A stretch of 64,000 bases of DNA from Rosa chinensis (Eukaryota > Streptophyta > Magnoliopsida > Rosales > Rosaceae). The position numbers and the translations under genes were made by a program. The notes under the pieces are model-generated. The model was not told where the DNA came from. It did not search any database and worked only from the letters and a program-made list of their open reading frames with translations. The stretch spans positions 30,878,612-30,942,611 of the forward strand of contig NC_037091.1 in NCBI RefSeq assembly GCF_002994745.2. Direction: 5' to 3'. This document shows, piece after piece, positions 51,041 to 62,703 of the stretch (positions are counted from its first letter, which is position 1; each line of letters opens with the position of its first letter).

Positions 51041-51480
51041 CAGTGAGGCTTGCAGCGGGTCGGATGCGCGGGGCTGCTGGTGCATTGCGGGGCTGCAGAT
51101 GCAAGGGCAGCAGCGAGGCTAGCTGCTGCAAGGGCAGCAGAGAGGCTAGCTGCTGCAGGGGTTGCAGGGACGCAGGCAGCAGTGCGTAGGAGGCAGGGAA
51201 GCAGCGCGGCAGGGAGGTGGGACGCAGGCAGCAGCGTGTAGGTTGCGGTGGCAGGCTGCAGGGCTGCTGCGCGGGCTGCGGGGCAGATGTGCTGCAGGGC
51301 TGGTGTGGGGTCGCGGTAGGCTAGCAGGGACTGGTGCGCAGGTTGCAGCTCGCAGCAGTGGCGCGGTGGCAGGGAGGCTGCGGTGTGCGGCTGCAGTGGG
51401 CTAGCAGGTGCGCTGCGAGGCAGCAGGGGTTGTAGGACTTGCGGCAGGAGGGCTGCAGGTCTTGCAACTAGGGTTGAAAG
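51041..51480 (-). repeat. GC-rich CTGCAG/GCAGC leader tract
   Basis: A strongly G-biased (plus strand) tract of imperfect GCTGCAGGG, GGCAGC and GCGGGCTGC units between the 5' LTR and the hairpins of copia B. A shorter version is in copia A at about 7385-7590. ORFs through it are low-complexity Ala/Arg/Gly and are not gene-like. Confidence 0.75.
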
Positions 51481-51551
51481 CTGCGGCAGTTTAGGGTTTT
51501 TATTCTTTTTTTTTTTTTATTAGGCTAGGGTTAAAGCTTGTGCTGATAATG

Positions 51552-51723
51552 TGTTGTAGGGAATTGTGTATTTATTATTGATAATAGGAGCAATTTATAT
51601 ATGGAGTTACAAAGTACATAAAAGGTAATAGAATCTGAATACATTGAATACCTAGAACCTTCTCCTATTACAACTCTAAACCCTAGTTTGTAGAGGCACA
51701 CATTATATCGACATCCTTCAACA
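51552..51723 (-). mobile_element. 5' LTR of copia B
   Basis: 172 bp, same ends as 23060-23231, followed on the right by the TSD copy ATTAT. Confidence 0.92.
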
Positions 51724-53411
51724 ATTATGTATATAATGTAACACTTCATTAAGCCACTAAAGTGTTATTCATGATAAACCTCCCTCGAATAAATACACTT
51801 TAAAAGGGAGAAATAATATATGACAAAATTTCCTTAAGCAGATTAGTGATCACTTTAGAACATATTTTGTACACAACATTGCATAAAGCTATAAGTCGCA
51901 AATCAGAAACAAAAACTGAATCTTTCACATTTGGAATTGGAATTAAACTGGTGGGTGTGAAATTAATCTCACCAAGAAATTGACCATTATGCATAAAATT
52001 CTGAACCGCTGACACCACATCACCTCCCACAACCTCCCAATATTTCTGAAAAAAAATAGAGGCATCACATCAGGCTTAGGTGGGAGTGGGATACAAATAA
52101 AGCTGCTGATCTCCACTTCCGAATAAGGTGCACATAAATCTGCATTCATCTAGCAGTCACCTTGGGTGCACCAGCTCAACCACTTTGTGCATGTGGTTAT
52201 AATTCACATCATTTGCCTTGAACATATTAGAAAAGTAGCGGAATACCACATCCTCCACCACTTTCATACAATCCTGCCAGACTCCATTATGATCAAATAG
52301 ACCAAGTAGCCTATTTTTTGCTCTCCGATTCTTCCTGCGAAAATATTTCGTATTCCTGTACACTTCAGAAAGCCAAGTCACCTTTGAACGTTGTCACCAA
52401 TATGCATTTTCATTTGCCAACAACCCATCCAGCTTAGAGTTCAGAACTCCTCTTGGTTCTCAGCGGTCATAGAAAGAGAAAATAGAACCTGCAATCTGTC
52501 CCTTAGAAACCCAATTTCACGACTTCTCGCTCCAAAGGAAGTTCTCTGCCATTGGTTCAATGAATACCGAGTCTGCACAATCTTCTTGGTAACTTGGAGA
52601 ATAAGTAAACCCGAAGCTACTACCTCCCAACCTTGTCACACCACATCCTGACAATCATCATGCCAGGTCCAGAAGCTTCCGAACAAAAAGCGACAACACT
52701 GGTAGAATAAGAATATGGTCGTCATGTATTGGTGGCAAATGGAGGACTCTTGCAGCGGTGAAAACATCAGTCCACGTTGTCGTCGCAACAGCCCGGTCAA
52801 GCGGCTGCGCATACCTGGACCATGCCACGTGAATGGCGAACCCTGGAAACCTAAGTCAAATAGGCCACAGTCAGACAAAACATCCTTGAAGGCTGCATCT
52901 GGTTCTCCCGACGCGCTACACCACCATCCTTCTCCTAAGCATGGAGAAGCTCATTCATGTCACCAACCACCACCCAAAGGAGTGCACACTCCGCACTTGG
53001 TAAGCGAAGCAGCGCCCATGTCAGGTGTCGATCTGCCGTGACGGGGTGCCCGTACAAACCAGTCAGGTGCCATACAATCCCAGAGTCGTCGGACTATCTC
53101 ACCTCCACGTCGATATGGATCGCGCTCTTGGATCAAAACCTGATATCAAGCCCATCCGCCCAAAACAAAGCCACCCCTCCTAATTGCCCTTCACTAACTG
53201 CTTCACAGTTCAAAAAGCTGATCTACAGCCTCAAATCATTCATATGCTCCCAATCAGCTACCTTGGTCTTTGATAGAAAGATGATTGATGGCTTCAGTTG
53301 AATCAATAATTTCAGTGCCTGAACCGAAGCGAAGTTGTTAAGGCCACGATAGTTCCAAGCCAAAACATCCATAGCTACCTGAGGTTGAAAACTAGAATCA
53401 ACAGAAAGCAA
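51724..53411 (-). pseudogene. LINE ORF2, endonuclease and RT N-terminal part
   Basis: Minus-strand signatures in L1 ORF2 order: MDVLAWNYRGLNN at 53370 (endonuclease start), IIFLSKTK, VVVGDMNELLHA..EKDGGV near 52960 (endonuclease Asp/Asn), CGLFDLGFQGSPFTWHG near 52870, then the RT entry (DLRLIALCNVVYKICSKV) at about 51900. Many stops and frameshifts. ORF1 is not seen, so the 5' end is truncated. It continues at 23059 after copia B. Confidence 0.85.
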
Positions 53412-54345
53412 AAGCGGTGTCGCCTAAACCCTCACAGTTGGAGCCGCAGTGAGGCAACGGCTAAAACGAGAACTAGGGTTTTCTAAAGCCGGTGTTGTTT
53501 GATGGCAATGTTTATATTATTGAACAATGACTTTTGCTGCATTCATTTACCGGCGCCAACACCGCGCTGGAGACCCCGCAACCAGCACAAAAATAACTTC
53601 GCCACTTCGCCAACTCATATAGAGAAACTGTTGGAGATCCACTAGGTTATAATAGTCACGTTCTAGCACAAGTATTCCAACTCATATAAAGTTTTACTTT
53701 CCTCAAACTTTCATTTTATGACCATACGACAAATGAATTATAAAACCGTAGTCTGAATGTTACAATAAAAGCCGGTTACATAAACTCTTGACCACTAATT
53801 ATACTAGGATCAGACGAGCCCTAACGCACCAATCCACTGTCACCATCACTATCACATGATTTGGTCTTTTTATAAAATAAAAGCATAGCTATTGTCTACA
53901 AAATGCAATAACTAGAACAGGAAGTGAAATCACAGACCCAATAAAAGATGGATAAACTACCAACCCCTAAATAAATATTGGAAATTCTCTTCGATGCTCC
54001 TGCATCCAAAACAAGGAATACAGAAATTGAGCTACGGAATATCTGTCCATTTATAACAGATGTGAATTACCATGCTTATTACCACGGAATTTCGGTGCAG
54101 ACCCACTTTGTTTCTATTCAATGACATCCCTGACCACCAGACCCTGTATTCCCTTGTCAAAAAGAGAACCAAACCCAGAAATGGAAAAAAAGAGGTGAAG
54201 ACTGTCTATGAGATTCCATCTCATAGTCCTCTACAGCCATTACAGATCAAGATATAGCGGTTGAACATGTCAACATTTTAGCTGAGAAGGAGCTGGAGAC
54301 AGCAGAGTTTCATAATAATGGGCAACCAAAATCCAAATGCAGCAA
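53412..54345. other. Spacer; likely 3' flank of the ribosomal protein gene
   Basis: No ORF with a family signature. The last few hundred bases before 54345 may hold the 3' UTR of the bL25-like gene. No clear polyadenylation site was assigned. Confidence 0.4.
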
Positions 54346-56575
54346 CTATTTAGTTTTCTTTTGTTGGTCAGAAACTCTTGAACCCATGATCTTACAAATT
54401 GGCTCATCTTTTGACTGAATAAGTTTTAGAGTCGGATGAACCTTGAGGTCTCCCATAACTAGCTTTTGGCCAACATCCAACTCACTCAGATCCACATCAA
54501 TATATGGAGGAATTACATCCGCAGGGCAAAGGAACTTTACCGTCCTCTTGATTGTATTTAAATATGCACCTGCCAATTTGTAAAAGGACTTAATAAATAA
54601 ATAAAATCATTACCAAGAAAGAAAATTGATTCCAAGTAACCAAACAGATCACTAGATGCTTTACCAAAAGGAAAAGACTAACACAATTCCGAGAAAAATA
54701 TTGGAACAGAAACTATAAACTAACCTATCTTCTACAGGAAGGTACAAGAAGCTAATAGAAATTCAATCTATTCAGAATTATGGAGCTAAATTTACAATAT
54801 ACAAGTCTCCTGTAAAGTCTAGACTCTAGTATATGTATTCAAGTCTCCTCCAAAGATTAAACCTCCATTTTACTAAACTCATAGAATATTTTGAAACTGA
54901 CCTTCACTTCCACGACTTCAGCATTTTAGATATAATACAACAGCCATAAAAACAAGCATGTATTTCACTCGGTGAAACAGAGCTTCACTTCCAAGTAACC
55001 AAACAACTCACTAGATTCTTTACCCAAAAAGAAAAAGAAAAGACAAGGCTCCAAGGAAAAGACTGGAACAGAAAGTATAAAGTAAACCACACAGCACAGA
55101 AAGCTAACAGAAATTAATCTCATCGAAATTGCGGAATAAATATAAACAGTCTAGACACTAGTAATAGAATGCACGCCTCACGCATATATTTTGAAACTGA
55201 ACTTCACATCCATGACTTCAGCATGTTAACCATAATACAACAAGCATCTAACAATGCCTTGCTTCTTAATATACATACCTGATTTGTAAATTTACAATTC
55301 CAATTCATGGAAACCCTTTGGGAATTCAAAGTTTTCAAGTTGCACATCTAGGATTTGTAATCAACTAAGTTATTATATTACGAACACAGTATGATACCCT
55401 TCTACTTCTTCTCTCTCTCTCCCCCCCCCCAAAAAAAAAAAAAGTCCAAGGTATTGTTAGCATCTTATAACAGTTATTCCCGCTGTAGTGAGTTGGGACC
55501 TTTAAAATCTCTAATGCAAAGTGCCACGTGGCAAATGATCATGATGAGTACTGTTCCATCAGAATGGTACGGCATTTAACCAATATCTTATCTCATTCAC
55601 AGATGATCCCTGGACTTATCAAGCTATACTGCTAACCAACTACATGATAACAAATTACCTAACTAGTCTGATTCAATGATGCTAGGTCCACTTTTCGAGC
55701 TAAGTCGCTAAATGTTAGTTAACATGCTCAGAACTTCATATGCCCAGTCACCAGTACCAGAATTTCAGCTTCCACAAAAACACTACCGATAATTTTGTGA
55801 TTACCCAAAACACAACAATCCAAAAGTGAGCCCATGAAGAATGAACAATAAGATATATGTAACAAGAAACATCACATACAAGACCAACTGAACTGAACAC
55901 AAATTCTTGAGATAGATTGCGAAATTTTGAAGGTAGTTTACCTTTCTTCAATCCAGGAGAGATATCATCTCCTCTGAATACAAGAGGAATTTCGACTTTC
56001 AACAAAGCATTTGAAGGGGCCCTTATGAAGGTCACATTAAGCGGAGCATCGGTGCTCGAGTGCAGATGAATCTATCACAAACATATATATACAACTCAAA
56101 TTTCATATGAAAGCAACAAATCAAATTCATAATCGAAGACAAGGGGAATAGGGTAGAGTACCAAGCGCGGTAAAACGCGGACTTTCTCAACGACGTCGTC
56201 TGCATCGAAGTCGGAGCGGACCTCGAGGTGGAAGAGGCGGGAGAGGAAGAAAGAGCGGCCGAGATGATTGAGGAGCTTGCGGATCTGGTTCGTGCGGACG
56301 GAGATGAGTCGCTTGTTGCCGCCGTGCTGGCCGTCCTCTTGCTCGAAGATGATGCCGGGGACTCGGCCGGCCTTCCGCTCTTTGGCGGCGATGCTTTTGC
56401 CGGAGGTTAAGCGCGGGACGGCAAGGATGGTCTCGTCGTATTTCGGGTCGGGTCGGGGGAAGGACTCCGGGTTGGAATCGTCGTCGACGAGAGCGGCTGC
56501 GGCGGATTGGGCGTAGCGGCGGAGCTGGAGGGGTGCGGAGAGCGCGGAGGCGCAACGCCGCTGGAGGAGGAACAT
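54346..56575 (-). CDS. bL25-family ribosomal protein, probably mitochondrial (3 exons)
   Basis: Exons on the minus strand: 56575-56162 (414 nt), 56071-55942 (130 nt) and 54569-54346 (224 nt), giving 255 codons plus stop. Donors GTACTC and GTAAAC, acceptors GATAG and GGCAG, and the frame is kept through both joins. The N-terminus (MFLLQRRCASALSAPLQLRRYAQSAA...) is rich in Arg, Ser and Ala without acids, as in mitochondrial presequences. Residues about 45-135 are the 5S-rRNA-binding L25 fold (LTSGKSIAAKERKAGRVPGIIF). The C-terminal domain has VKFLCPADVIPPYIDVDLSEL and GDLKVHP, typical of TL5/CTC-type L25. Bacterial L25 binds 5S rRNA in the large subunit; an organellar role is inferred. Exon 1 is GC-rich and creates several overlapping shadow ORFs. 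This is the only apparently intact host gene in the window. Confidence 0.88.
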
Positions 56576-57189
56576 TTTGGTTTTGGGCTCGGCGAGTAGG
56601 AGTCTGGGAGTCGGAGAGTAAATGTCGACTGGGGTTTAGGAGGGTTTTACCCTTTTTCTATATGAAAAAAATTACCAAATAATTACCTTGTCGGTAATTT
56701 ATGAGGAACTTGCAGGCGAGAGAGAGGGGGAGAGAGAAAAAAGAAAAAAACAAAACAAAACAAAACAAAAAGAATCAAATTACCAAAAACTGCAAACCAA
56801 GCCAAATTTTTCCCATTCACAGAGTTCCAATCGGAGATTCCCTTGTGAATTGTCTGGATTAGAACTATCAATTCTGACACAATCCAATAATACAACTTGA
56901 AATCTGAACGAAATAAAACAGGTTGAACTCGGATGATTATAAAACGGGTCATGTTACGTTATGTACCTCAATCTACCAATTTACTAGTCATTTGAACGGT
57001 AAACAACAAGTACTTTCACTTTTCACCTTGTTTCGAAATTTTAAAAAGTTGACTTTTGTTTCGTTCCTAATTTGAAAAAGTTTCATTCACAAAAGTTGTA
57101 GAAGATGTTAAACAGAGTCCGTAGACATGTGGCACTCTTATATCAGAGTTCGTATGCGAAAGTTATAGTCAAATATGTAAAGTTAGTGT
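56576..57189. other. 5' flank of the bL25-like gene and spacer
   Basis: The 75 bp before the ATG are likely 5' UTR. A (CAAAA)n stretch lies near 56748-56770. No other gene. The left boundary of the neighbouring LTR-like sequence was not resolved. Confidence 0.4.
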
Positions 57190-57219
57190 TCATGGTAATT
57201 CTTCTATAAAAGGAGGAAT

Positions 57220-57275
<56 letters not shown>

Positions 57276-59545
57276 CCTCCCGCTGACCCAATCGTCTTCA
57301 TCCAGCGACGGATCTTGGCGCCACAAGTACTATTGGAAAGCTCTCACCGTCCTCTTCTTCGAACCATGGAAGATGCAGCAAGGAAGAGAAAAAGGGTCAG
57401 CGCCGTCGTTCTCGGATTTTGGTCTGAACTCGAGTTTCCAGCCACCTCCGGTGACAATACTTAGTGGGTCTTGGAGCTCCGCAACACACATCAATCCTTC
57501 CAAGCCTCTTGATCTAATTTGAAGTGTGGAGCACGAATCGAAGCCATGAAATTCTAAGGTTCCAAATTGGCCCTCTTTGCTTTTGAGGTAAATTCCGGAC
57601 TTTTGGCTTCAAATTGGACTTTGTTGTAGTTGTGAAAGTTGTTAGGCTTGATGAGAGCAAGATTTTGGCATAGATATTGATACCCGGATTGGGGGGGTTG
57701 GCCGGCCGCGTGTGGGGCCCACGTGCTGCCACTGTGTGTGGGGGCCGATTTTGGCCTTCTAAATTGGCTGGTTGAATTCTTTGTAACTTGTGGAGCATGT
57801 TGGTGTGTGTTTTGTAAAGATCGAAGAAGGTTTAGTGTCGATTGTGATTTTTTCCAAAGTGTGGAGTTTCGGTTGTCAATTTCCAGGAATCTGACCGTTG
57901 GATATCCCTCGTTTCTATTATAGAATACTTAAATCGAAGAATCGATCTTAGTGGTGAAGTTTGGAATGAATCCAAGAGGAAATGGAGATATTGGTTTATG
58001 AGGAGTTTTTAGGTTTCGTTTTAGAATTGTATTTAATTTTCGAATTATAGTTTACGAAATATAATTTTGTACTGGAAAAGGTACCGACCCATCGCTCAAC
58101 GAGGATCCTTACGATTGGCCACGTTAGCTGTATACTATGAGTGAACTTTTATTTTTAAGTAATGATGCATGCGTTTATTTCTCAAATTAATGCTTTACTT
58201 AATTATCATAATATTTGTTGAGCATTATAATTTGGTTTATTGATTGGATCTCCATTATGATTTTCGGATATGAGTTTGCGATACTTGGATTTGGATGTAT
58301 AATTTATAATGATTTTCGACTAATTATTTTCTTATGTGATTTCCGGAATTAGATAATGTTTTCATTCGTCTATTTTCAGCTTTCCAAAGGATCTTCAAAA
58401 ATGGAATTTTCAATGAGATTTATGAACTTTTTTGTTAATTGAATATTTATTTGGAAGTATGAATTTACTTTAATCTCGCTTATTTACTCATTGATTGATT
58501 CGAGAATATTTTGACGTCTGGGACACGTCATTGATTTATTTGTTTTATCATGAGATTTTCCGAGTACAGTTGGGAATTGTACTCGTGATTTCATTTGCGA
58601 GATTTTGGGGAAGTTTGAAGGATTTATGGATTTATTGGTTTTCGAATGTTTTCTTCACCATACTTGGGTTGCTTTATTTTAGTTCTCCTCCTCACGTGAG
58701 TTGCAGTAGGGGCTACTCCTCACTTACTTTGTGTTTCTTGGTCAAAGTCGAAGATAGAGCCTGGAAGGCTCCAACCGTGCCTGGGAGGCTCCTTTGTCGT
58801 ATGGTGATCCCTTCTTCCCCATAATCTATTGTTACTTGACTAGCGGGGCTAGTCTGATTTCTCTTAACCAGCGGGGTTGGTATGTTTTCATGAGATTTCA
58901 AGTTTAAAGATTTATGTCTTATAAATGGTGCATGCATTGAGGTTTTGTAAATAATTTAAATTGTGGGAAAGCATAAATTCTTATGTTTATTTCAATTATT
59001 ACAAGTAATTGTTTTTGTCCACTCATGCTAATGTTTTTATATGCTTTCCTCCTGGACCCTTCGGTTTCAAATGGCTAGCTTGCAGAGTAGTTGGTTCGGC
59101 ATAATAGGTTTCGGGGCATAGCATCTGCTGCTGTTGTTTTCCATATTGTAGATTATTTATTAAACCTACTTGTATCTTGAATTATTTTCCTCTCTTAGAT
59201 TGCTCAGATCACCTTGGGGTTGTTATCTAAATTGTAGTTTTTTTTTAGAGTTTATTACCCAATTACGAGGATTTGATGTAATTGAATTTGAGGATCTTTT
59301 GTTTGACTATTGGTACTTGAGTTGTGATTTTGTTTTGTTGGTTGTGGAGTTGTTTGGATTAGGAGAGCAAGGTGGTTCCAAGAGAGTAAGGTTGGATTGT
59401 TAGAAGTGTAAATGTGTTCTTATAGGTTTTGGGTTACCTACTTCTAAGGGAGGTTCTGCCGAATTTTCGATAAAACCTTCTTTACAAGTGGGCCCCGCAT
59501 GACCACCTAGGATTTCATGATGAAATTTCAGGACAGGTCCTGTCA
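57190..59545 (+). mobile_element. Probable solo LTR of a Ty3/gypsy element (boundaries uncertain)
   Basis: TATAAAA at 57205-57211 is followed by (CT)n. Further on are phrases common in Tekay/Del-type LTRs: GGTACCGACCCATCGCTCAACGA near 58080, an AGCGGGGCTAG block near 58840 and CAGGACAGGTCCTGTCA at 59530-59545. ORFs inside are short and unlike known proteins. The 5' end and TSD could not be placed. Confidence 0.45.
57223..57272. repeat. (CT)25 microsatellite
   Basis: Uninterrupted CT dinucleotides starting 12 nt after the TATA box of the LTR-like sequence. Confidence 0.96.
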
Positions 59546-59797
59546 GCTCATTTGCGAGTCAACACACCAACATGTAACGAACTCATGTAACCCATTTTAT
59601 AGACAGAATTAGGTTGAGTTGAGTTGTGTATACATGATCTATTAATAATAAATAATTTTGAGTATTTATGATTTCAATCAATCTTAAATAGATCTGGTGG
59701 TGAAGTTACATAATGAAGATTTCATGCATCTTTTCAATAAAATATAGTCAAATAGTGATCCGATTATACAATTTAAATGGGGCACAAATTAAACTCA
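59546..59797. other. No feature recognised
   Basis: AT-rich spacer between the LTR-like sequence and the CACTA terminus. A CATGTAACGAACTCATGTAACCC block near 59573 loosely mirrors text near 56950. Confidence 0.4.
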
Positions 59798-60065
59798 CAC
59801 TATGCCAAAAAGTCCATTAGAAGATAGAATCATTGTTTTCTGTCGTCTGAGTTTTTTAGACGACAAAATTTTTTTTTCTGTTGTCTGAATATAGACTAAA
59901 ACCATACTCGTTGAATTTGAAAAAATGGACAACATTCAGACAACACATTTTTGTTGTTGTAGAATATGATGATTTCCTATCTCAAATTTGGAGGGATATC
60001 CAAAAGTTGATTAAGTACTTTTCCCTCTCAAATAGCCAAGCCCTAGTTGACTGAAAAATGTTGTG

Positions 60066-60099
60066 ACACTCAGACAACATTTAAATGTTGTCTGAGTGT
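60066..60099. repeat. 34-bp perfect palindrome
   Basis: The left half ACACTCAGACAACATTT is followed directly by its exact reverse complement. It consists of two head-to-head copies of the CAGACAACAT subterminal unit. Confidence 0.93.
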
Positions 60100-60139
60100 G
60101 GAGGTTGTTTTAAAATTTTCTAAGTTATTTTGACTTGTG

Positions 60140-62703
60140 TTTGTTTACACATGTCCCTCGCAATTAAGTCATTTTCAGTCATTCACTCATTCTCACTCGA
60201 TCAGCTCTCTCAACTCGACCAGAACGGCAGCACCTGCGAAAACTGAAACACCAGCCTCGGTCTCTCATGTCTCGATTTTCACTCTCTTCTTCATCTTCTC
60301 ACTCTCTCGATTCTTCTTCTTAGTCTCTCCTTCTTGTTCTTAGTATCTACTTCATCTCTCCTGTCCAGATTAATGGACCTCTCCAGCAACCAGTAGAGCT
60401 GTTTTCGATTTGGATATTGGTAAGCAATTTAGGGTTTCAATCATTTTTTAGTTTATGATTTCGACTGGGTTCAATCTTTTGATCGATTTTAGGGTTTGAT
60501 TTCGATTCAGTTTTTTTTTTCTATTTGGGGATAGGGTGATTGGATATTATTGTTCCTTTTATCCTCATGAAAATGACGAACACTATTCGGTGTTCCAATT
60601 ACTGAAAACCAGACCTCTCCTGGGCTCGTCGTCTCTCTCTCTCTCTCAATCGAATTAGGTCATGTGGTAGTTCGATCTAGTGGTTTAAGCTTTGTTTTTG
60701 AAAAAGGTATTGGCTTTAGTGAATTTTTCTGGGATTTATGTGATCTGGGTTTCAATTCAATTTGGTTTTTATTGGGTTTTTGATGCATATGTTTTGTTTC
60801 TCAATAGATGAAATCGGTAAGTTTAATTGAAACATAGTTGTTTTGCAGATCTATACCTTAAGATTCTTCACCCAGAAGCAATCAAGAGCCAACAGAAGAG
60901 TTCCCTGCGAGAAAGATTAGTTTGCTATCTCGACCATTTGGACTTGGATGGCGTGATCGTAGCAAGGTTAGTCTCTTGTAGACTTTTGACCTGATTTTGT
61001 TAATATATAGCAGATTAAGAATGGGGTGGATGGGACCATTTGACTAAGACCAGTGGCCTTGTTGCCTGGAGGATTCAGCTGCATACTTCAGTAGGAGTTG
61101 AACATATGGTGGTGCATATAAGCTGTGTTTTATTAGTTTTGCATGACAGAAATCAAATCACACGATATGGTCTTTTTTCATTAATTTTGGGAGAATAATT
61201 TATCCCAAACACACGTCCATACATGTTTTTATACGATATGGTCTTTACTTTCATTGATTCTGTAGCTCAGAGTTTCCTATATTTTCCAGATGGTCTCTTA
61301 GTTTTGTTTGTGCTGGGGTTATAGATATGGGCATTTCAGTGGAATGGTTTTATCAATTTTTGTTTTGTTATATCCTGTTTTCTCTTCTATTGATCAAAAT
61401 AAAGTTTGACAAAGTAAAGCAAAGTCCATGGATTCATTGTCTCCGCGACCCCTTGATTCTGTTCTTAATTATATTATCACTTTAGTTTAAATATTGGTTA
61501 ATATTAGAGCCACTGTGGCTTCTATTTGGGATTGGCCAAATGGACAGTTGCAACATAAGTTTGAGCACGTAATAGAAACTTGGTTTGTTGAGAAGTTGGC
61601 TTGACGGCTGAGTCAATTTGATAATTTATGTTCAAGGATACATCAGATTCCGACTTGAATTTGATCTGAGTTCATCTTTGTAGAAGTAGTCTTATTTTTT
61701 TTCTCAATAGATATTAGTTATTTGTATTATGATAAGAGCTGTTCATAATGGCCATATTAATCTCATATCTTGACAAAATGCTTCGATTCTCAAATACAAG
61801 AACAATAATAGGAAATTGGATTCTGTTGAACCATTTTGTTCTGTACCTTTATCTTATTTGATAGATAGCATATAATAATCTTGCCATTTAATTTAGTCCT
61901 TCATTGATGTTATTGCATCATTGGTCAGTTATCTACTTTGGGATAATTAGTCACCATATGTATAATCATCTCCAGTTTGTATTGATTCTAATCAAAGTAC
62001 AACATAGACCTACCCATCTATAACGTACATATGTTATACCATAATCATATATAAGAACTAAATTGTTTTTATATCCTTTTATATTTCTGTTACTTTTTGC
62101 AAAACAAGCTCTTTGTTAAAGTATGCAATAGTGTACTGGATAATAGTGAGCTTGGATAATAGCTCTTTTGTTTTGTAACATGTATGGTCTGTATTGTTGG
62201 CCTTGATAGGAAAACTTGGTGGTACAAAAGGATTTGCGAAGGAAGGCTCACTGCTAGTAGTGTACTGGAGAAAAACATAAGGCTTTTTTGTGTAAATTTC
62301 TGGTGAGTTTTCAATGTTTGTGCTTTATACATATATGTAGTCAACAACTAGCTAATTATCCTTTTGTTCATATCTTTGCCTACACATAATGATTATATGT
62401 TTACTGCTAGCTTGTTGAGTATAATCATAAGTTCATTTTTATTCCTTGATAGAATATTGTATTACTTTGTATAATAAAAGTATGAGCATGGTATGCAATC
62501 TGAACATTAGAATTGTCATGGATCGATGTAATTGTTGCAGCTATATTTGAATGAATTTGTATGTGTTAAGACTACTCTTAGCAGTACTAGTCTTAATGAG
62601 TATATTGTATAGTTAAAGTATAAGCATGTTAAGCAATGTTACTTTGAGAATTAGCATGGATTTGAGTGTGTTTTGTTATATATGAAGGAACTTATATATT
62701 TAA
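60140..62703 (+). other. Likely untranslated leader and introns of the CACTA transcript
   Basis: A pyrimidine-rich stretch (60180-60360) is followed by a possible donor GGTAAGC at 60419. A possible exon at about 60849-60968 begins after TTTTGCAG and ends AGCAAG|GTTAG. ORFs are short and unlike proteins. Exon limits are by eye only. Confidence 0.35.

Larger units (their letters stand above)
23060..51723 (-). mobile_element. Ty1/copia element B, full-length ends, hosting the LARD array
   Basis: Two 172-bp TG...CA LTRs (23060-23231 and 51552-51723) are flanked by the 5-bp TSD ATTAT (23055-23059 and 51724-51728). A polypurine tract AAGGGGGAG (minus strand, 23232-23240) adjoins the left (3') LTR. 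The minus-strand order is GC-rich leader, hairpins, gag, non-coding block, pre-integrase/integrase, reverse transcriptase remnant and RNase H. The element itself is about 6.2 kb; the rest is the LARD array at 25760-48215. Coding parts are broken, so it is inactive. It is inserted in a LINE reverse transcriptase gene. Confidence 0.92.

Noticed and set aside
51050..51404. Plus-strand ORFs with Ala/Gly/Arg-rich products.
   Set aside because: Low-complexity translation of the GC-rich leader tract of copia B, on the strand opposite to the element.
56187..56555. Alternative-frame and antisense ORFs over the first exon of the bL25-like gene.
   Set aside because: They are shadows caused by high GC content. 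Only the 56575-56162 frame splices into a coherent L25 protein.
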